A stretch of DNA of 28,777 nucleotides from a virus. The stretch lies in the IMG/VR virus record IMGVR_UViG_3300033153_003490, positions 1 to 28,777 of that record; one strand, 5' to 3'. Below, piece after piece: positions 11,560 through 20,118 of the stretch. The notes under the pieces were generated by a model that was not told the DNA's origin, did no database searches, and saw only the letters and a program-made list of their open reading frames with translations. The translations under genes were made by a program, and so were the position numbers. Each line of letters begins with the position of its first letter. Position 1 is the first letter of the stretch.

Positions 11560-12038
11560 GGCTGCACGATGACCAGGACATCATCCATCCTGGAAACGAG
11601 CCTTCCTAGTCTCTGGAGGGCGGCCCCCGTGGCCGTGACATCCAAAAGGATCGCCTGGTAAGACGGGTAGCCCTCTTCGCCCTGGATACAGTCTTCCTTG
11701 GCCGCCACCATGGCATCTGCGACCCGATTTCTCGTGAAGGACGTAGCCACCAAGATGGCATATCGTTCCCTCGTGTTTCCGCTGGTCGTCTCCTCAGCTA
11801 CCACTGCGGCCTCGAATGCTACCGCCATGCGCTGCCAGCTCGCTCGTCTCAGATCGTAGTCAGCGTCAGACAGGGGCAGCATGGGGGCGGCCGAGTTGAT
11901 GCCGTCAAGGGCGCCAAGGTCATCCGCGAACTCCTGGGCCGCGCTCGGCGCCATCGGACGCTCCAGCAGGATGTAGTAGTCGACGCACAACGCCGGCCCC
12001 GCCACCAGCAGGGCGAGCGCGACGATGAGATACCGCAT
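11556..12038 (-). CDS. Small secreted-type protein of the tail region (160 aa)
   Basis: Begins [18 protein letters not shown], a good Sec signal (Arg2, hydrophobic core residues 4-13, small residues before cleavage near 16-18); the cysteine context is not a convincing lipobox. The mature ~140 residues are mixed alpha/beta ([40 protein letters not shown]) with no recognised family. ATG at 12038 has AGGAGG 5 nt upstream. Its stop overlaps the start of the collagen-like fibre (ATGA), which also has an export-like N-terminus, so the two may work together, for example as a chaperone or anchor. That partnership is an inference. Confidence 0.6.
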
Positions 12039-12046
12039 GATTCCTC

Positions 12047-12589
12047 CTAGTGCCAGTACCAGGCAAGGTGCGTAAACCCCGTGAGGGGTGCCACCTCGTA
12101 AGTGATGGTATCACCGGCCAGCGAGTACCAGCCCATCATGTCTGCCGCCGGGGCACCGGCACCCGCCAGGGCACGGTTCATCTGCGGCACGTTCTGAAGT
12201 ATCAGGATGAGCGAGCCCGAAGGGTCCGGGGTGCTGGCGAGCGTGAAGACCTTGTTGGCGTTGTTGATGGCACCGGCAGGCGTCTCTCCGTGGGCCGCAT
12301 TGTGGTACACATCCCCGTGAATCTTGGGCCAGTGCAGGTCATTGCCAGCCATGCTTCTATGGAGCAGGGCTTCTGGCAATCCGTCAGGCAAAGTGTCTCC
12401 GTGAACCACGAACGGTCCACCACCGGATGCCAGCTCACCAGTGACCCCAGCCCCAGCTATGGCAGCAACCCAACTGTACAGCTCATCCAGCTGGTGGTTT
12501 AGCTCCACAGCTTGGCGCTCGCGCTCGCGCTTGTCATCACCGACCAGGCCAGGCGTCAGGATGTTTCTGTTCAGTCGGGGAATGCTCAC
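12047..12589 (-). CDS. Tail fibre attachment / receptor-binding type protein (180 aa)
   Basis: N-terminal helix rich in charge (KRERERQAVELNHQLDELYSW, about residues 20-40), then a Gly-rich hinge, then a C-terminal beta domain of the pattern common in phage tail proteins: ETPAGAINNANKVFTLASTPDPSGSLILILQN ... YSLAGDTITYEVAPLTGFTHLAWYWH, i.e. 'G..NG.N..FTL...P.p.SL.v..Ng...... .G..It....P..G'. Starts at GTG 12589, overlapping the nozzle stop as GTGA. It sits between the nozzle and the fibre genes, consistent with an adaptor or small spike. Confidence 0.65.
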   Translation of the reverse strand: MSIPRLNRNILTPGLVGDDKRERERQAVELNHQLDELYSWVAAIAGAGVTGELASGGGPFVVHGDTLPDGLPEALLHRSMAGNDLHWPKIHGDVYHNAAHGETPAGAINNANKVFTLASTPDPSGSLILILQNVPQMNRALAGAGAPAADMMGWYSLAGDTITYEVAPLTGFTHLAWYWH

Positions 12590-14487
12590 AATGCAAAGAT
12601 GTCCCCGGCAGGCTTCCAGACAATCCTGATGCCGGCCAGGCGAAAGGCGTATTTATTGGCCACGCTGGACGCCAAAGACAGTGAAATGGACTTCCTGATC
12701 TCACCCTTCAGACGCACCGGAAATATGGTTGTCTCCTTCGTGGCAGCGCCGAACGGGCCGACGGTGCCTGTCTCGGTGGCCCCAGCTATGTTCTCATCGT
12801 AGTAGACCCCGTATGTCCAGGTGTCGTCAGGCTGGCCCGTAGTCGGCACCCTGAACATGAAGTCAACCCTGATGAATACCTTGTGCCCTATTTTCGGGTC
12901 AGGGTCTATGGCCCCAGTCCTGAACTCCTGCGAAAACGCAATCCCAACCTTGGTCGTATAGGGAACGTCACCTGAGTTTACAAAGAACTCCTCCGCCGTC
13001 CCGTCGTCCACGCCCCCGACAATCCACGGAACGCCATCGGAGCGTTCAAACACGGCCAACCGGCGGTTCAGGTGCCGGACCTCGGTAAGTCCATTCATGT
13101 CGATGTTGTACATATAGCCAGTGCCAGTGGGCGCATCCTGGACAGACAGACCGATGAGCAGCTCGCCTCGCTCCTCGTTCGGGTCATGGACGAGGTACAC
13201 TGGGTCAGCTGCGGCTTTCGTCTGGGCGGGAACGAGCAATGAGGCAAAACGATTCTTGGAAACGATCTCGAAGCCCGAGCCGTCGAAACGCCAGAGCGAC
13301 CCGATGCCGAGGCCCCAGAGGTAGTTCTTGGCTATGTCGCAAGCCCAGTGGCACACGAGCCCGAGCGAGGCTGGAAGAGGCTTGTTCGAGTACTGAGCCT
13401 GCGGATCCCCGGAAATCAAGTAGGCCTTGTACTTCTTGAAGGCATAAAGTCTGCCGGCGTACTCACGGAGGCCTGTGACGGGGAACCCGTCCTGCTTGTC
13501 CAGCTCCATGCGGTTAGAACTCAAAGGCCATGCAGTGGGCCTGGAATCGTTCTTTGACCAGCCAACCTCAGTCTGGTTGTCCGGGTCATAGGTCCCGAAG
13601 ATACGGTCATCGTAGGCCCACAGTATCTGGTACTTCGGCATGTCCTGGTTGTCGTACTCAAGCAGGGCACCCAGGGCAGTGTCAGCTACGGCGCCGATGG
13701 TGGCATCGGTGATGGCGGTGGTGTTGTCCCCCGGCGTATCAAAGTCGATCTCGGACTCGTACAGCAGGTCAGAGATTCCGGGGCGGCTCCTGTAGAGACG
13801 GACCTTGGTGAACCTGGCGGGCAGCCCACCCTGAGCAGCGATGTCTATCTTGATGACGTTATCGCCGCCCGCGCCAATGAACCCGCCCGTGTCTTCCCTG
13901 TAAACGAATATATCCGATGCATTCGAGACATCTCCGTTCACGGGATCGTAGTAGATGGCACCGATGCTGATGATGTCGCCAGTTACCAGCACACCATCGG
14001 CATCTATGTCCTCCGGGTCCGCGTTTGCCGACGGCGTAGGCGGCACAGCGCAGTTGACCTCCTGGAGCGTGGTACCGTCCCAGACGAGCGGATCAGCGGA
14101 GCCATTAGAAATGAACAGACGGTTTCCGTACTGGACAGCAGTAGCGTGACGACTACCCGAGACGGTCCCACGGTTAGTCCAGTTGGCACCGACCCGCTCG
14201 TAGAGCGTGGTAGCCCAGATGGACAGCTCCTGCCTGGTGATGGCGCCGGCAGCGTCCATGCGCTTGAACTGGAACAGCCCGTAGTTCGTGGGGCTGCCAC
14301 CTATCTGGTCTCCGAGCTGAGCGCAGCCCAGAGCCTTCTCCACCACGCCAACCCTGACGGTGCAATCCTGGAGAAGGATGGCCTCAGAAGGCTTTACGAA
14401 GACGTAGGGCCTGTCGACCTGGAGTCCGCCACCACAGCCCATGATAACCAGAGACTGCTCGGCACGCTCCGCAGGTCTCAGGGGCAT
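12586..14487 (-). CDS. Tail nozzle / tubular protein B-like (633 aa)
   Basis: Large beta-rich protein with the features of podovirus nozzle or stopper proteins: an N-terminal virion-interaction segment (ERAEQSLVIMGCGGGLQVDRPYVFV), repeated beta-propeller-like strands (ATAVQYGNRLFISNGSADPLVWDGTTLQE; TGLREYAGRLYAFKKYKAYLISG; NYLWGLGIGSLWRFDGSGFEIV), and Ig-like or barrel strands near the C-terminus (KVFIRVDFMFRVP; SISLSLASSVANKYAFRLAGIRIVWKP). It follows two connector-type genes and precedes fibre genes, the usual order. ATG at 14487 has GAGG 6 nt upstream and overlaps the preceding gene by 10 nt. The fold family is clear; equivalence to T7 gp12 or P22 gp10 is by role and order. Confidence 0.75.
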   Translation of the reverse strand: MPLRPAERAEQSLVIMGCGGGLQVDRPYVFVKPSEAILLQDCTVRVGVVEKALGCAQLGDQIGGSPTNYGLFQFKRMDAAGAITRQELSIWATTLYERVGANWTNRGTVSGSRHATAVQYGNRLFISNGSADPLVWDGTTLQEVNCAVPPTPSANADPEDIDADGVLVTGDIISIGAIYYDPVNGDVSNASDIFVYREDTGGFIGAGGDNVIKIDIAAQGGLPARFTKVRLYRSRPGISDLLYESEIDFDTPGDNTTAITDATIGAVADTALGALLEYDNQDMPKYQILWAYDDRIFGTYDPDNQTEVGWSKNDSRPTAWPLSSNRMELDKQDGFPVTGLREYAGRLYAFKKYKAYLISGDPQAQYSNKPLPASLGLVCHWACDIAKNYLWGLGIGSLWRFDGSGFEIVSKNRFASLLVPAQTKAAADPVYLVHDPNEERGELLIGLSVQDAPTGTGYMYNIDMNGLTEVRHLNRRLAVFERSDGVPWIVGGVDDGTAEEFFVNSGDVPYTTKVGIAFSQEFRTGAIDPDPKIGHKVFIRVDFMFRVPTTGQPDDTWTYGVYYDENIAGATETGTVGPFGAATKETTIFPVRLKGEIRKSISLSLASSVANKYAFRLAGIRIVWKPAGDIFAL

Positions 14488-14759
14488 GTAATCCTCGCTC
14501 TGATCTGGTAGGGGAAAATACGCCTGCCACCGAGGGACACTTTCAAAGTGTGATTCAGGCCACCGTCAGTACGTTCCTCTATGTCCTCGGCAATGGGCTC
14601 AGGGAGAACGAGTGATTCCCACGGGGCCAGGTCCAGCTCGATGCCGGCGAACGACACGCCGGACCTCTTGGCCCGGCCATAGCCCAGGCCTGAAGCCGGC
14701 CTCAGATGAGTGACCCGTCCTCTAGTGGCGCCGGTGGCACGCCTGCCGAGTGTCTCCAT
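14478..14759 (-). CDS. Small protein between connector and nozzle, unknown
   Basis: About 93 residues. The second half looks best supported (SFAGIELDLAPWESLVLPEPIAEDIEERTDGGLNHTL... RIFPYQIRARI). ATG at 14759 has GGAG 8 nt upstream but overlaps the previous gene by 58 nt; GTG at 14765 is also possible, and the Arg-rich N-terminus in the overlap may be non-coding. No family recognised. It contains palindrome copy 4, here read in a different phase from the other coding copies (HTLKVS). Confidence 0.5.
   Translation of the reverse strand: METLGRRATGATRGRVTHLRPASGLGYGRAKRSGVSFAGIELDLAPWESLVLPEPIAEDIEERTDGGLNHTLKVSLGGRRIFPYQIRARITCP
14536..14552. repeat. Dispersed palindrome copy 4 (one arm mismatch)
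   Basis: GACACTTTCAAAGTGTG: the inner 15 bases, ACACTTTCAAAGTGT, form a perfect palindrome around a central C, and only the outermost base differs from the consensus. It is translated on the minus strand as HTLKVS, a different codon phase from copies 2, 3, 5 and 6, which argues that the DNA word rather than a peptide is conserved. Confidence 0.75.
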
Positions 14760-15379
14760 AACCACATCTCCAAATCCCCGTGGGCCGATTCCAGCTGCAG
14801 CATCAGAGCCTGAGCCACTCCCGCCTCCGGTGGTGGCAGAAGCAGGCTGGCCGCCTTTGCGATCACCCAGCGCTCTGCCTCGAACGGAATGGCCACCTCA
14901 TCGTCCATGTGGCGCGGGATCGGGGGCCTGGCGTAGGCAGCTATTCGGAGTTTCGCTGACTCTGTTTTTGAGGGGAGCGGCCTGAGGTGGATCTTTCGGT
15001 GGGTTTGCCAGTATCCGTATCCGGCTTGCGTTGCCGCCGGAGCATAGACCGCATCCGTCTCCAAGAAACTCTGTCCCGTGTACGGTATCCGTGAGTATCC
15101 TTGCGGTGGGCTGAACCCATCGTGCCAGACCTCCTTGATTGTCCTGATCTCGTCCGGGAGCGGGTACTCTCCTTGGTCCAGAATGATGTCCATCCTGAAC
15201 TCGTACAGCATACGAGGACCTGACGCCTTGGCGGCCTCAGTGGAGAGCGCATCCAAAGCCCAGCCCAGGGCAGCTACGATCTCCGGGGGCGTGTGCGTGG
15301 ACGTGCTGGACGTAGCCCCCACAGTGGCCTTGATGCCGGACTGGAGTTGAATGAAGTAGGTCAGTTCCCTGAGCGTCAC
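14702..15379 (-). CDS. Head-tail connector / adaptor protein 2 (225 aa)
   Basis: Second of two adjacent connector-type proteins. It has an N-terminal helical half (LRELTYFIQLQSG; PPEIVAALGWALDALSTEAAKA), a central beta segment typical of tail tubular/adaptor proteins (GEYPLPDEIRTIKEVWHDG), IHLRPLPSKT ('l.l.P.P' strand), then C-terminal helices (ERWVIAKAASLLLPPPEAGVAQALMLQLESA). GTG at 15379 overlaps the stop of adaptor 1 as GTGA. Sits between capsid and nozzle genes, which supports a role joining the portal to the tail. Confidence 0.6.
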   Translation of the reverse strand: MTLRELTYFIQLQSGIKATVGATSSTSTHTPPEIVAALGWALDALSTEAAKASGPRMLYEFRMDIILDQGEYPLPDEIRTIKEVWHDGFSPPQGYSRIPYTGQSFLETDAVYAPAATQAGYGYWQTHRKIHLRPLPSKTESAKLRIAAYARPPIPRHMDDEVAIPFEAERWVIAKAASLLLPPPEAGVAQALMLQLESAHGDLEMWLWRHSAGVPPAPLEDGSLI

Positions 15380-16017
15380 TGCATTGACTCCACACTGGCC
15401 CTGAAGGCCTGAAAGAACTCAACCGGAGAATCGCGGAACCGCGCCAGACCCTTGGCGATGCCAAAGTTCACGGCTGCATCGGTGAACTCGTCGGGCAAGA
15501 TACAGACATCAACTTTGGCGGTGTACCGGGGCATCATCTTGTAGTACCAGACCGTCAGGTCCCTGTTGGCCTGCGGCACGCCTTCGGACCCGGGCCACAC
15601 CAGCACCCTGAGCTTGAGGTCGGGAGCGTAGGTGTAGTACCCCTGACCGCCGACGACACCCAGCTTGCGACCCCTCTTCAGCATCTGCTCGTCGCGGAAG
15701 GCATACGGGACCAGGGCCTCGTTAGTCGCGGCGTCGATGACGCTCTTGACGATATCGCAGTCTGCCGGCAGCTCCTTCTCGGACGTGTCGGTGGCCACGG
15801 TCACGACGGCCGAGGCCAGGAAATTCCGCCAGTACGGACTGTCGTCTGGCGGGAGACCACCACCCACCTTGATCTTCATCAGGGCATGGGCCTCCTGGAG
15901 TCCGGTAGCGAGGAACCCCAGGAGAACCATATCTGTGTCTGGCCAGGCGTTGGCAGAAGCCTCATTCAGGACGCCACGGGCCCTGTCCATGAGATCCCCG
16001 AGCGCCGGGTTAGCCAT
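15376..16017 (-). CDS. Head-tail connector / adaptor protein 1 (213 aa)
   Basis: Begins with the recurrent adaptor pattern LGDLMDRARGVLNEASANAWPDTDMVLLGFLATGLQEA, i.e. a short helix, 'LNE.....W.D..l...l..g...'. A beta region follows (EKELPADCDIVKSVIDAAT; KLRVLVWPG; LTVWYYKMMPRY) and C-terminal helices (DAAVNFGIAKGLARFRDSPVEFFQAFRASVE). This is the usual architecture of podovirus gp4/gp11-type adaptors under the portal. ATG at 16017 overlaps the preceding stop by 8 nt (ATGGCTAA). The neighbour downstream appears to be a second connector. Confidence 0.65.
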   Translation of the reverse strand: MANPALGDLMDRARGVLNEASANAWPDTDMVLLGFLATGLQEAHALMKIKVGGGLPPDDSPYWRNFLASAVVTVATDTSEKELPADCDIVKSVIDAATNEALVPYAFRDEQMLKRGRKLGVVGGQGYYTYAPDLKLRVLVWPGSEGVPQANRDLTVWYYKMMPRYTAKVDVCILPDEFTDAAVNFGIAKGLARFRDSPVEFFQAFRASVESMQ

Positions 16018-16426
16018 CTCTCTCTATGTCCTTCACGAAGCCCTCGCCCCAGGACTTGTCTTGGGCCTTACCGGAGCCCGCGGACTTGGCGAAAGACGAA
16101 GCGTGAGCTATCTCGGCCACACGCTCCTTCGCCTCATTCGTGGTGCTACGGTACTTACGGTCCATTTCGAGCCTGCGCTGCAAGCTCTTGGCCTGAACCC
16201 TGGCCCAGTTGTCCTCGTTCCACAGGTTGTTCATTTGGAGAAGCCTTAGCGTGCCCCGGTGCTGCTCGAAAGGGTAGTAGCCCAGTACCAAGTAGGACTT
16301 TCCCTTCGCGATCTCGAACAATCTGAACTGGCCGCTCTCGTGGTCCCAGTCAATCTCGAACGGGTTCGTGAAGATGTATCCCAGTTCGCGGACGAACTCC
16401 GGGTATGGTCTCATCCGGCACGCCAT
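16010..16426 (-). CDS. Small virion-region protein, unknown (138 aa)
   Basis: N-terminal compact domain (PYPEFVRELGYIFTNPFEIDWDHESGQFRLFEIAKGKSYLVLGYYP) and a charged helical C-terminal half (NEDNWARVQAKSLQRRLEMDRKYRS... KERVAEIAHASSFAK). Not recognised. ATG at 16426 has AGGAG 8 nt upstream; a second in-frame ATG lies four codons later. Its place between capsid and connector genes suggests a head-completion or capsid-associated role, but nothing in the sequence proves it. Confidence 0.55.
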   Translation of the reverse strand: MACRMRPYPEFVRELGYIFTNPFEIDWDHESGQFRLFEIAKGKSYLVLGYYPFEQHRGTLRLLQMNNLWNEDNWARVQAKSLQRRLEMDRKYRSTTNEAKERVAEIAHASSFAKSAGSGKAQDKSWGEGFVKDIERDG

Positions 16427-16439
16427 TGGCTCACTCCTG

Positions 16440-16703
16440 CTAGACGGCTTCTCCGAAGTCGTTGACCTTCACGTCGGCCTTGAAGAGACCACGACCGGCG
16501 GACGTGTCATCGGCGTCGATCACGAAGCTGTTGGTCCCGAGAGAAACGACGTGGGCAGAGCCCACAAGGATCTGGACGGAACAGGCGTACCTGTTGTGCC
16601 TCAGGGGAAGCGCGAAGTTGTGAATGAAAGTCATGTTGCCGGAACCGATCCAGTCGAACTCGTACTCGCATGCGGTGCGAGAGTCACGCCGTGCGCTATT
16701 CAT
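16440..16703 (-). CDS. Small beta-rich protein after capsid, possible decoration protein (87 aa)
   Basis: Short, strand-rich protein (CEYEFDWIGSGNMTFIHNFALPLRHNRYACSVQILVGSAHVVSLG... GLFKADVKVNDFGEAV) placed 9 bp after the major capsid gene, with AAGGAGGT upstream of its ATG. Small beta proteins in this slot are often capsid decoration or head-fibre proteins. The family is not recognised, so the role is positional inference. Confidence 0.55.
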   Translation of the reverse strand: MNSARRDSRTACEYEFDWIGSGNMTFIHNFALPLRHNRYACSVQILVGSAHVVSLGTNSFVIDADDTSAGRGLFKADVKVNDFGEAV

Positions 16704-16712
16704 GCTACCTCC

Positions 16713-18005
16713 TTACGTGGCCTGCGGAAGCTCGTTCAGACGAGACTGACCGCGGGGGGTCCGGCAGACGAAGTTCATGACCCAATGGTAGTTGACCGAC
16801 ACGCCGTAGGTGCCGCCAACGTCATGGTACATGGAACCGTTCGAGTCCTTGTACCAGCCGGGCTCATTGACCTGGGCAAAAACCCAGTCAGAGGGATCGA
16901 TGAGGAACATGGTCTGCGTCGGGCAGTCCCTCTCCCCATAGATTTCGATGGCCCCGTGCGGCGTGGAGACGCTCACGGAGTCGAAGCCCATCGCGTAGGA
17001 CGTGCCCTTCTTTCCGACGGACACGACGAACTGCCTGGAGGTGTCGGACTTGGCCTGGATGAAAATCTGGTTGTAGACCTCGAAGGGGCAGATGGCCATC
17101 TTGGGCGCCTTGCCGATGCCCTTCTGGACACGGGTAAGGGCCAGGATGATTTCCTCTTCGATAGAGGCTGCACCGAGACTTGACTTCACATCGCCCTGCC
17201 AGTAGCTGTTGCCAGCTCCCGTGCGGAGGATGTTCAGGTAGGTAGCCCCGAAGTCAGGCGCTGTGGTGCCATCACCGATGCCGCCACACAGACCGTTGGT
17301 CACGCGGTTGAGACCGTCCTGCAGCACGATGTAGTCATCGGCTACGAGGCCAGCCAGGTTGCCCTCGCAGGTGAACTCGCGAGTACCCGTGTTCACGTCG
17401 ATGATCTGAGCGTCCACGGTCCTGATGGGATCCGTGTCCGTCTTGTCATCGGTGGCGTTGAACCACATCCCCTCTTCGAGGTAGCGCGTGCCCCAGGTCG
17501 AACCCGAGTTGGCGCCCAGCTCGGCGTGGACCTTGAACTTGAGGGTGCCCAGGGTGGTGGAGCTGACCCGGGCCAGAATGCCCGTGCCGTCAAGGAACAG
17601 CAGCTTGTTGAGGGCCATCGGGAAGCCGATGCGAATGTCTTCGACAGTCGCTTCGACCACAGACTGCAGGCTCTGCATGTCCTGCTTGGTCTTGAGTTCA
17701 GCCAGGCGGCCGAACGAGCCCGTGGTGTTGTGGTTGTACACCTCTACTTTGGCATACGCCCGCTTGCCGACCGAGCCCTTGGACCAGGACCCAGCATCGC
17801 CACGGGTACCGGCGATCTGCCGGTTGGGCCAGATGTGCATGGGCAGCTCGACTTCGCGGCCCCCTGCGACTTCGCGGCCAGTACGCTTCTTGACCGCGGA
17901 GTACAGGACGGTAGCGTCGCTGAACTGCTTGGTGAGCTTTTTCTGGAGAACCTTCAGGTACGCATTGAGCGCGGTTCTCGTGGTGATGTCACCGATGGTT
18001 GCCAT
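16713..18005 (-). CDS. Major capsid protein, HK97-fold type (430 aa)
   Basis: Follows the scaffold gene by 12 bp and has typical length for a podovirus capsid protein. It has an N-terminal arm (ALNAYLKVLQKKLTKQFSDATVLYSAVKKR), an extended-loop-like region with GREVELPMHIWPNRQIAGTRGD and SFGRLAELKTKQ, long helix ESVV..ATVEDIRIGFPMALNKLLFLDG-type spine (about residues 118-140), and C-terminal beta strands (MGFDSVSVSTPHGAIEIYGERDCPTQTMFLIDPSDW) ending with MNFVCRTPRGQSRLNELP. The ribosome-binding site is weak (AGGA about 10 nt upstream of ATG 18005), odd for a highly expressed gene. No delta domain or protease is adjacent. Confidence 0.8.
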   Translation of the reverse strand: MATIGDITTRTALNAYLKVLQKKLTKQFSDATVLYSAVKKRTGREVAGGREVELPMHIWPNRQIAGTRGDAGSWSKGSVGKRAYAKVEVYNHNTTGSFGRLAELKTKQDMQSLQSVVEATVEDIRIGFPMALNKLLFLDGTGILARVSSTTLGTLKFKVHAELGANSGSTWGTRYLEEGMWFNATDDKTDTDPIRTVDAQIIDVNTGTREFTCEGNLAGLVADDYIVLQDGLNRVTNGLCGGIGDGTTAPDFGATYLNILRTGAGNSYWQGDVKSSLGAASIEEEIILALTRVQKGIGKAPKMAICPFEVYNQIFIQAKSDTSRQFVVSVGKKGTSYAMGFDSVSVSTPHGAIEIYGERDCPTQTMFLIDPSDWVFAQVNEPGWYKDSNGSMYHDVGGTYGVSVNYHWVMNFVCRTPRGQSRLNELPQAT

Positions 18006-18017
18006 AGGAGAGCCATC

Positions 18018-18809
18018 CTATTCGACCCCCCACTTCTGCTCGGCCAGAAAGTCCGTAACATCATCGAGGTCAAGTTCTTCGACCTCTTTGTTCTTGGCCT
18101 TTCCACCCCTGGCTCGCGCCGATGGGGCTGGACGCCGTGCAGGCTGAGGGCTCGCAGCTTGGACCTCGGACAGGTACTGCCGCACCCAGGCCTTGATACC
18201 CGCAGCGTTCAATGCTGTCTCGGGCACAAGTCCGGCGGCGACATCTCGCCAGAAGTCCTTCCTTAAACGAGGAAGCTCGCGAGCCCCAGGCATTCCACCA
18301 ATAACGGTATGCAGATGCTGCTCAGTGGCTTTGTACTGTCTCTCGGCCTCACGCTCGGCCAGAATCTGGTCCCGAGCCTGCATCAGCGTCTGCTGCCCTT
18401 GCTGCAGCTGCTGATATTGCTCCCGAAGCTGCGCTATCTGTAGCTGCTCCGGGCTTTCAGGATCACCGACATCTCCGACGGTGGCCTGCCGCCGACCGAG
18501 AAACGGCTTGAGCCGCTCAAGCACCTGCTTACCCTGCGGAGAATGAGGCAGGCTAAGCACGTATTCCTGGAACCGGGCCGGCAGCTCGTCCTCAGTGAAG
18601 ACGCGCTTGCCCTGCACGCGGGTATGCAGGGCGTGGGCCTGGGCCAGTGCTGCGGGATCCATGTTCTCCAGGTCAAGCCCCGCTTGCTGGTAACGGGAGA
18701 ACGTGGGTCCGTAATCCGGGCCGGCAGGCTGTGCCGGCTCGGCGGGTTGCTCCTGTGCCGCTGGCTCTTCGCCCTCGACTGGAGCTGTTTCTTCGGATTC
18801 GTCAGGCAT
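18018..18809 (-). CDS. Capsid scaffolding protein (263 aa)
   Basis: Highly charged: acidic, Glu/Pro/Ala-rich N-terminus (residues 1-35), Gln/Glu-rich coiled coil in the middle (about 120-165: LQIAQLREQYQQLQQGQQTL, QARDQILAEREAERQYKATE), basic patch PARRPAPSARARGGKAKNK and a C-terminal acidic/amphipathic tail (EVEELDLDDVTDFLAEQKWG) that would bind the capsid protein. These features and its place immediately before the major capsid gene are those of an internal scaffold. ATG at 18809 has GAGG 5 nt upstream; a 45-bp gap separates it from the transglycosylase gene. Confidence 0.78.
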   Translation of the reverse strand: MPDESEETAPVEGEEPAAQEQPAEPAQPAGPDYGPTFSRYQQAGLDLENMDPAALAQAHALHTRVQGKRVFTEDELPARFQEYVLSLPHSPQGKQVLERLKPFLGRRQATVGDVGDPESPEQLQIAQLREQYQQLQQGQQTLMQARDQILAEREAERQYKATEQHLHTVIGGMPGARELPRLRKDFWRDVAAGLVPETALNAAGIKAWVRQYLSEVQAASPQPARRPAPSARARGGKAKNKEVEELDLDDVTDFLAEQKWGVE

Positions 18810-18854
18810 ATGACCTCACGGGATTACCGTAACCCCTTATGAACACAGTGTCAA

Positions 18855-19877
18855 CTATCTCCGGTGTCGGCCGCTTGCCAGGATGCTAAGCAAGTCATCG
18901 ACATTCAAGCCCATATCTTGACCTCCGGCGAAGTCTCCGATATAGTCAGCGACCGAAGGAAACGCTGTTCCGGTGCTCATGGACGGGTCCTGAGACGCCT
19001 GCCCGGAGTCGAGATACTGCTGGGCTGCGCCCGGTCCTCCGTAGTGAGCCGCGGCAAGAGCCGCAGGGTCAGTAGTCCCGAGCGTCTGGGCGTTCTCGCC
19101 CATGAGAGCGTCCATGGCGTCTTCCTGGAACAGGTTGTCAGCCAGGAATTCCTGCTGCAGCTGCTCGGGCTCAAGACCCCTCGCGTCCTCGTAGCCCACC
19201 ATGCGCTGGACCAGATCCTGGAGCGTAGACGGCATAAACTGGTACATGCCCATGGCCTGCTGGCCCGCCATCGGACCAGACTGGATCTCCTGGCCAAGAG
19301 CGTACTGATCCCCACCGCTCTCCCGCTGCATGATGGAGTCACGGAACCTCTGGATGGCAGCGACTTCATCACCCACGGGCATGGCAGTGGTCACTCGCTC
19401 GTCCATCGACGTTGGCGGTGTCGGTGGCATGCCCTGGGCTGTGACCGTCATGTCCTGGTCCATCAGCATCTGCAGGTCTTCCTCTGGGGCTGGCAGCAAG
19501 TCCTCCAGCGGACCCTGCTTCCCACCCCACTCGGGCACGTTCGCGACAGTAGGAGCCTGCTGGGGCTGACGCTCTGGGGTGGGGCCAAGCGGCTGAGACT
19601 CCCAGGGTGGAATGTCCCTGACGATGGGAGCCTCGGATATCGGCTCCGCATCAGCCCTCGGTATCTCGAAGACGGTACCCGCCAGCTGCTCGGGTTTCCC
19701 CTCTCGCTTGATGCGGGCCGCATACGCACCGAGGTCATCCCCACGCCTGGCAGACCCGACTTCGCCACCGCGCTTGACCCGGCGGATCATGCCCAGCATC
19801 TTGGCTGCACGCAGGCTGTCGCCAGAACGCCTGGCGTTCTTGTACTCCGCAAGCAGACTATCCAGTGATTGCGGCAT
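18855..19877 (-). CDS. Virion-associated lytic transglycosylase (SLT-like) (340 aa)
   Basis: Cleaves peptidoglycan, probably locally during genome entry. Catalytic signature: MQRESGGDQYAL with E186 as likely catalytic Glu, then AMGMYQFMPSTLQDL (208-222, the 'G.mQ.mP.T' motif), then AALAAAHYGGPGAAQQYL (272-289, equivalent to 'la.aYNaGpg'). Residues 1-40 are a module shared with the 166-aa protein two genes upstream (LLAEYKNARRSGD... IRRVKRGG). Residues 40-160 are Pro/Glu-rich and probably disordered. It lies between portal and scaffold genes, not in a lysis cassette, which supports a structural or ejection role. ATG 19877 has GGAGGA upstream. Confidence 0.78.
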   Translation of the reverse strand: MPQSLDSLLAEYKNARRSGDSLRAAKMLGMIRRVKRGGEVGSARRGDDLGAYAARIKREGKPEQLAGTVFEIPRADAEPISEAPIVRDIPPWESQPLGPTPERQPQQAPTVANVPEWGGKQGPLEDLLPAPEEDLQMLMDQDMTVTAQGMPPTPPTSMDERVTTAMPVGDEVAAIQRFRDSIMQRESGGDQYALGQEIQSGPMAGQQAMGMYQFMPSTLQDLVQRMVGYEDARGLEPEQLQQEFLADNLFQEDAMDALMGENAQTLGTTDPAALAAAHYGGPGAAQQYLDSGQASQDPSMSTGTAFPSVADYIGDFAGGQDMGLNVDDLLSILASGRHRR

Positions 19878-19879
19878 GA

Positions 19880-20116
19880 CTACTTCCTCCCAGAGAGCTG
19901 CCTGGCCTTGTTCGCAGCCTTGCGCCTGAAGGCCTTGCTCGTCGCACCAGTCAGTATCGCCCCACCACCGCCGCCATGACCGCCAGCACCACCAGACGTG
20001 TTCGGGGCGCCAGCTCTGACGAATTCCTTACCTACTTTTTTCGGGATGCCGAGAGTGGACTTGCCATTGGCTGCTGCGGCCATAGCCCTACGCTGTCGAG
20101 CGGTCTTGCTGGGCAT
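19880..20116 (-). CDS. Small basic phage protein (MPSK...GIPKKVG family)
   Basis: 78 residues, strongly basic. The N-terminus [20 protein letters not shown] followed by [14 protein letters not shown] matches a small protein often encoded near the portal in podoviruses (pattern MP.KS..Q.R.M.A.a........ip..VG.eF). A Gly/His-rich middle and a basic helical C-terminus ([19 protein letters not shown]) follow. It may bind DNA or sit in the virion; its function is not known to me. ATG at 20116 has GAGG upstream; a 2-nt gap from the preceding gene and 2 nt before the next keep it inside the operon. Confidence 0.68.
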   Translation of the reverse strand: MPSKTARQRRAMAAAANGKSTLGIPKKVGKEFVRAGAPNTSGGAGGHGGGGGAILTGATSKAFRRKAANKARQLSGRK

Positions 20117-20118
20117 AG